From NCBI GenBank assembly GCA_949358305.1, contig OX442318.1, positions 8,542,501-8,606,500 of the forward strand: 64,000 bases of DNA, in the 5' to 3' direction. The stretch comes from Strigamia acuminata. Lineage: Eukaryota; Arthropoda; Chilopoda; Geophilomorpha; Linotaeniidae. The notes under the pieces are model-generated. The model did not search any database, had not been told where the DNA came from, and worked only from the letters and a program-made list of their open reading frames with translations. Position numbers and translations under genes: made by a program. Below, one piece after another: positions 58,401-64,000 of the stretch; position 1 is the first letter of the stretch; the number at the start of each line of letters is the position of its first letter.

Positions 58401-61400
58401 ATAGAGGGCAGTTTGTATGGCCGAACCATTTCACTGGTGTATGTATACATAAAAGTAGGCCAAAATACAAACGCTCGAGTTACAGGAAACCATTTTGTGC
58501 CCAGACGAAACAATCGGTCATAAAATTCAAAAACAGCTTGACATAGCAACCAATAAACTGAACGAACTGAACAAACAGGTATTTTGATAAAATAACATCA
58601 TAAAACATTGCTTTATGGCTTTTTAAAACAGTTTATTATTAAATAAAAGATAATTAATATCATTCAAACCATTACAATAATCACACAAATTTAAAACACA
58701 AAAAACTAGATTTCCTGGTGGTGGTATACAGGCAACAGTTGGGAGTAAACAAACTCGGCCAATAGGAACTGCCCCCTATCTAACAGTGAGTCAAAGTATA
58801 CACGTAAGCCGAATTTGTCGCTAGACCTGTGGAACATTCACATGCCCTGTGTTTGCTAAGATTTACATATGCAAGCACATGAGAGTTTGCTTGTTATACC
58901 ACCGGAGGCAAAAACTGTTCCTATCGGTCAAAAATGTAAGCACTGGCGCCCATCGAAAGCTAATAGAGGATTGTGTTCACAATGACAAGAAACTGGATCT
59001 CCATCATTTTAGCGATTTCATTTTAGCGATTTCATTTTAGCGACACACCATTTTAACGATTATGTCATTTTAGCGACACAAAAACCTAGATTTAATTCCT
59101 AAGAAGGGCTAACAAGGGGGGGCTGCGCCCCCCCTTGACCCCCCGCGAACCTAACCTTACTGGTTTTTTGATGAAAACCACTTTTTTATCGTGTCGCGTC
59201 GCTAAAACCTAGGTTTTTGTGTCGCTAAAATGACATGTTCGCTAAAATGGGATTTTTTTGTTAAAAATCGCTAAAATGAGCGTCGCTAAAATGACTATAA
59301 CCGAAGAAACTAAATGGGGCACACTGGATAATAATTGGGGGTAAATTTGTTGGAAGGAATAAATATATTAGGGGAAACAAAACTTAGGGGAGTACCATAA
59401 TTTAATTGGGGAGGTTTGAGTGGAGAAAATTAAAATCATTTTAGGAGGTTAAATGAGTCAGAAATGGGGGAAAATAATTTATCGCCAAAAAAATACTAAA
59501 AATTAATATTATTTACAGACGATTAAATCCAAATCAAATTTCCAATTTGTCTGCCTTTTTGTGCCAAATTTCAATACAAATTCTCTGCTAACAAGTAAAA
59601 ATAAATATGGACATTCTTTTCTGACTATACTTTCAGTGGCTCCCAATTTTTGGACCAGTGGTCAACGTGTAGATCGAAATCAAAAGTTTCATTGGTTGTC
59701 CACAGGAAATGTTGCTAACATAACAAATTGGTGCAAAGACAATCCAGAGAACGCATTGAGTGAAGAATTATGTGTTCACATACAATTTTATAAGGGAAAA
59801 GCTTGCTGGCATGACATCGATTGTAAGGTCAACGTATCAGCCCTTACAAATCCTGCAGAATCGATTCGATTTATTTGTGAAAATACATGGCAAGGCGTAA
59901 ATGCCCGTGAGAGTTGCACAGATGGACTTTACTCAAAATGCCCTGATGGCTTCGTTAAATTACATCACGGCTGTTATCACTTTTCTACTACTAAGGGAGG
60001 CTATGACGACGGTAAGGCGTACTGTGCTAAAATATATGCATATTTAGTCAGTATCGAAACTAACGAAGAACAGGAGGCAATTGCATCACATCTCAAAGAA
60101 ATGCATCCTTCGGTTGCAGGTGAGTCCGAAAATATTCATTATTCATTGTATTTATCACTGCCCCATGGGCTTTGTTAACCCCAACAGCCGAGCCTACAAA
60201 GGGGGTTACCAAAGTTTGGTATGGTGTTGTGATACTTAGCATGGGTGTTTGGGGTTTCGACCATGCAAGCCGCAATCTGTGGGACGACTTTCTTAAGGAT
60301 CCAACCTTGTATTTGCACCGAGAACTGGGAAAAACCACAGAAAACCCAGTTGGAGGCGGGTAGCAGATGTTCCTGCCACAGATCAGTATCTTAATCATAC
60401 AAGGATGAGAAAAGCAACCGTATTGTTAGACTGTCGTGACAAGACTGATTTATTCAAACAAAAACATTAAACAGAGAACAAATCTCCCAGAGTGCCGGAA
60501 CTGACCCCCAGGAGGAGCTATGGCTCACAGTCACCCATCCAAGTACTGACCAGACCCAATGCTACTTAACTGTTATGTTCTAATGGGAACATGTGATCAC
60601 CAGGGTGACCAGATCTGGTATAAAAAAACCTGGACGATACATTATTTCTAAGAATAAAAAAAAAAGTCATGCAAGCCGGAAAAAAATTCTGAGCATTACG
60701 TTCAAATGTCATATTTAGAACTGCCAAGTTAATGAACTATATACTCTGAACCGACATAACGTTGTCCGATTTCACTGGTGTAGTGGCACAAAAAAGTAGC
60801 TCAAAACACCAGAATTGTAATCGAACTTCAGACATTGTGGTCGATTCCCTACACTTGTTTCATTGTTAAACACGGGAATTCCTGTTTCTCCAAACCAAAA
60901 TGGGAAATCCCCAGTTCCCTTTTGAAAGTGATATGTTTTGAGTGTCAGCTTAATCTTTTCAAGTTATTAAAATGCTGCCTCGAAAGAGTGAAAGTAGTTG
61001 ACACTTTCCCGTAAATATCATCGTAAATAGGTTTGTGCCCGTTGCCAAAACAACGCTAAGCGCTGTTTTTTTCACAATGACGCAACGCATTGTCCCAAAA
61101 ATACCGCATGGCGTTATTTCATAACAATGCAACGACACAAAAATAACGCGACAATGCTGAACAACGCACTGACGCAACAATACCAAATTTTTTTTTTTTA
61201 ATTTCAAAAAAAAATTACAATTTAAACAGTACACTGCACAAAAAACAATAGAGAGTTTGGGGGATGCATTTTTCCCTTACAGTTAAAGACTATACGGTAT
61301 AAAAATAGTGTAAGGGAAAAATGATAAATTAAGTTTTTGCGAGCTGCACTTTTCCCTTATCACAACACTATTTCAGCCAACTACTGACAGTTAGTAATTT

Positions 61401-62245
61401 TGGGCCTAAAAATTCAATTTGGGGGCGTAAATGTGCAAATTTCTGCATAAAATTCCATTATTATGCCTATAAAGTATGGTTTTAGGCCTAAAATTCAATT
61501 TTGGGCCTCACTTATCATTCAATCTCCGTCATTCGGACTGTGATGTGTTTGATCGGGACAACAAAATAATCGCCATTTGCAATGGGCGAAGCTAACAATA
61601 TAGTGTTCTCAATTCTGATTGGCTGCGCTAATTTTAATTTAGTGTTGAAAACGATACACTAAAGATTTTTCCCTTACGATATGGCACTAAAATAGTGTAT
61701 CGTTGAGCAAAATAAGAGAAAAATGCATCCCGCAAACTCTATTATTGCTACCTTCCGGAATATGACCAATATTTGTCCCGTTATCTTTGCGTTGTTGCAA
61801 AATTATGCGTGTGTTGCGTTATCTTGTGAATGACGCAACGCCTCCCACAGTAAAAATAACGCATATGCCTAGTGTCCCTGTTATCTCTGGTTTATGTTAT
61901 CATATTCTTATAATAGCAAAATATAAATTACTGCTTTTAAATCTTGCTTTTGATTTTAAAATTTTAGAAGACACCCGTTACTACACCTCAGGCTGTAATA
62001 ATTATGACGAGGACAGGCATTATATGTGGATGGCCACTGGACTATATTTGATCAGGTCATACTCAAAATGGTGTGCAAATGAACCTTCATACATGGAATT
62101 CGGCGTGGCCCAACAAAAATGTGTGGCCTTAAAGATTGATTCATCAAGAACAGTTTGTTGGGTTTCCTACTATTGTAGAGCGTACCAAGAGGGAAAGTAT
62201 GATATTCCGTTTGTATGTGAATTCCGACCACCTTTGGTTTTATAG
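55416..62245 (+). CDS. Secreted protein with two C-type lectin-like domains
   Basis: Exons 55416-55440, 57987-58208, 59637-60119 and 61968-62245; 1008 bases, 335 residues, all phase-1 introns. The signal peptide forms across intron 1 (MTATKLSV, then VITFCMIGVV). CTLD1: ACYHFSTQTGTFYEAIEYC, FWTSG, NWCKDNPEN, CWHDIDC, FICEN. CTLD2: GCYHFSTTKGGYDDGKAYC, YYTSG, KWCANEPS, CWVSYYC, FVCEF. Neither domain keeps both EPN and WND, so calcium-dependent sugar binding is unlikely. The long introns hold MITEs and a 5S-derived repeat. Same layout as 2371-6205. Confidence 0.85.
55474..55595. mobile_element. Partial MITE, family D, in intron 1
   Basis: AACAAATCGCAAGGAACCCG, then GTTATAACGAAAATTTG and CTATGGCCAGCCAACC. 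Confidence 0.7.
56332..57058. mobile_element. MITE family A interrupted by another element
   Basis: Ends CTATACTCTTGTTCGACTCA and its inverse, with the interior as in the copy at 8139. 56412-56703 is a nested element with CTTTGACCGATATCGG ends and many CCGATA motifs. Confidence 0.9.
57440..57890. mobile_element. MITE with AGGCCTGACAAAACAACAAT end, and a hairpin
   Basis: 57454-57690: imperfect inverted ends of about 25 bases around a GC-richer core with a poly-C run. 57809-57862: a separate hairpin with TTAGGTCAGCAC arms inside a larger CGCGC-flanked inverted repeat. Confidence 0.7.
58380..58800. mobile_element. MITE, family B, in intron 2
   Basis: TATACTCTGACTCACTGTTA and its inverse. Confidence 0.9.
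59004..59300. mobile_element. Fold-back repeat of TTTTAGCGA motifs
   Basis: CATTTTAGCGATTTCATTTT on the left, with TCGCTAAAATGA on the right. The centre has CCTAAGAAGGGCTAACAAGG, shared with 18395 and 37297. Confidence 0.6.
60180..60605 (-). repeat. 5S rRNA-derived SINE-like repeat
   Basis: 60523-60571 read on - gives AGTTAAGTAGCATTGGGTCT, then GGTCAGTACTTGGATGGGTG, the 3' half (internal promoter region) of 5S rRNA. The remaining sequence has no 5S likeness. Not a full 5S gene. Confidence 0.6.
60741..60860. mobile_element. One end of a family C MITE
   Basis: TATACTCTGAACCGACATAA, then CACTGGTGTAGTGGCACAAA. Confidence 0.65.
61246..61744. mobile_element. MITE with AATAGAGAGTTTG ends, in intron 3
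   Basis: Left GGGGGATGCATTTTTCCCTT and right GAAAAATGCATCCCGCAAAC are inverted. About 500 bases. Confidence 0.75.
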
Positions 62246-63101
62246 TAATTTTCATGTTATACTACGGTACATCTTCCAATTGCCCACGGGCCTCAAATAC
62301 CGCCCGGGGCTCCAGTTGCATGCAGGGGTAAAATAAATTTTGCAAATAATGCGCGGGGTTCTAATTACGCATGGGACACTGTTTGTGAAAACCCATTAGG
62401 TTTTGCATGTAGCATTTAAATAATTAAGTTTAACAAAGTTAAGTGTATTATTATTTTGATTCTTTATTTTATTTATCTCTCCTTAAATTTGTGTTTTTTG
62501 TTTTGAAAAGGGTTGTTATTTTACATCTTGTTCCAATTAGCCCATCTGAATTCTAAGAAAGCACCTGCTTTCACATTCCAGACCAATTACCGTTGTTTAA
62601 TTAATTACCGCATGTTTAATCAGTGTGTTCCTTTCTGGTGCCCACTCAACATTTGTAATATTTTCTCAGTTTGTACCAGTTATTGTTATGTTTGAAATAA
62701 ATACAGAGTAAGTCTTGATAAAATTGTTACCCATTGCAATCCATTTTTCCTTTTCTCCCAAATTTTACATTTAAATTGAATTTTGATATTTCAAATTACT
62801 AACAAACCAGGAATTTAACTAAACTGGTGAATTGCAATTACAATTACAAACAATTAGAGGCCCAAAATTTCCAAAATATACCAACAAAGTGTGATAAATG
62901 AGACGAATTACGTTTCGATTGAAAATGGTAATTTCTATTCGAATGGTGTATATAAGCTTAATTAGAAATTTTTTTTTTAAATTATAGCTGAATAAAAGTA
63001 TAAACCTGCAAAATTTTATTTCTGTTCATTAAACTCTTTTTGAGTTATATCTGATTGAAGTGAGTAACTAGTGTTGGGATCAATAATTTTTATACCCACT
63101 G
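62246..63101. other. 3' flank and spacer
   Basis: 62264-62400 is a partial copy of the 44703 MITE (TACGGTACATCTTCCAATTG). The rest has no gene. Confidence 0.45.
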
Positions 63102-63490
63102 TATACTCAAAACCACCACAACGTTGATGTATTTCCCTATTGGTCGAGCCGTATCACTGGTGTAGTGCCACAAAAAAAGTAGCTCGTAACACCAGAATTG
63201 TATTCTAACTAGGCAGAAACAACCAATAAAAAACAAAACCTTTGTTTACCTGCCAAAAGAAACCAACAAACTATACTTACATTAATTGATTGATTAAAAA
63301 GGGAAAAAGGTTATTTAGCAAATAAAATAAACATTTTATTACCAATTAAATAAAATCCATCAATATAATCACTTTTTATACTTTAGTTCATTGAAAATAA
63401 ACAGAACTACTTTTCCACGTAGCAGAACACAGTACACAGTTTGGCGTAAACAGGCTAAATACATCAACGTTGTGGTGGTTTTATATATAG
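63102..63490. mobile_element. MITE, family C
   Basis: Left TATACTCAAAACCACCACAA, right an imperfect inverse ending GTGGTGGTTTTATATATAG. CACTGGTGTAGTGCCACAAA inside. Confidence 0.8.
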
Positions 63491-64000
63491 TCACTTTTTT
63501 TTACGTAGCTGATGCTAACTTAACAGCGCATTGGCGAAGGACTGCACTGGAAAAGGGTGCCTTACCACCACTCCACTGGTCTCTTCTCTCTAAACCTAAC
63601 AAGGTCTCTCCCACCATTGTGAGCAATATTCTTGTGAACTGCTATCCTTTTTACCATGTGCTTGCCTGGCATTCTCCCGCCCCTAGCAGACCAGAACCAG
63701 ACAGCATAAGTTATTTTAAACCACACCAACCTAATGGTAGGGATAAACATCCGTCCCCTTTAAATAAGAGTTGTTTTAAGAGAGACATGGAGTGTTCTAA
63801 CACCTAAAGCCCGAGCCTAACGATGTCTACTAAAATAATCTCCACGAACCTGCATCATGCACCGATTAAGAGTCACCTTCAAATAGTAGTCGCGGCTGAG
63901 ACACCAAGAATATCGTATTTTTGCAAAAGTACGGTATTGTTTTCATTCGTGACGTTCAGACTTCGTTTTTTACATTAAACAAATGTAACAAACGAAAAAC
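63491..64000. other. Window end; dispersed repeat, no gene accepted
   Basis: 63840-64000 is the inverted relative of 18478-18665. The open frame over 63391-63807 begins within the MITE and has no family signature. Confidence 0.45.

Noticed and set aside
63391-63807. 138-residue open frame on +
   Set aside because: Starts inside a MITE end. Its hydrophobic stretch is the MITE terminus, and no family is recognised.

Overview
This window looks like AT-rich nuclear DNA from an invertebrate animal. Genes are split by GT-AG introns, several only 50-70 bases long, and transposons and minisatellites are dense. No single feature fixes the phylum. An arthropod is a reasonable guess, but that is inference.

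The gene content is almost entirely one family: small secreted or surface proteins with C-type lectin-like domains (CTLDs). I can assemble ten intact gene models, and there are at least nine broken or partial copies. The models share a plan: a tiny signal-peptide exon (25 or 16 bases), an exon for the N-terminal half of the CTLD (often 216 or 246 bases), and one or two exons for the C-terminal half. Almost all introns are phase 1. Summed exon lengths divide by three in every intact model, which supports the exon choices. All CTLDs carry an extra cysteine pair flanking the sugar-site motifs (an NWC-type motif before EPN, and CWND).

Layout: 1-6.2 kb holds a broken lectin copy and a two-CTLD gene on +; 7.0-7.7 kb a lectin on -; 10.5-15.6 kb two near-identical lectins on + with two lectin fragments; 17.0-19.8 kb a lectin on -; 20.5 kb an orphan exon; 21.3-24.8 kb transposon debris, a RING-finger fragment and a possible small gene end; 26.75-29.4 kb a 62-bp minisatellite; 29.5-35.6 kb a degenerate Ty1/copia element on -; 36.3-47.7 kb six - strand lectins or remnants; 48-52.2 kb repeats and fragments; 53.6-62.3 kb two + strand lectins, the second with two CTLDs.

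The most unusual object is the copia element. Between integrase and reverse transcriptase its polyprotein has a segment that reads as a methyl-CpG-binding (MBD) domain, with the DNA-contacting positions kept. It is interrupted by a pogo-like transposon and by a 1-kb palindrome with tRNA-like promoter boxes. At least a dozen MITE families fill introns and spacers. One encloses a complete lectin gene.
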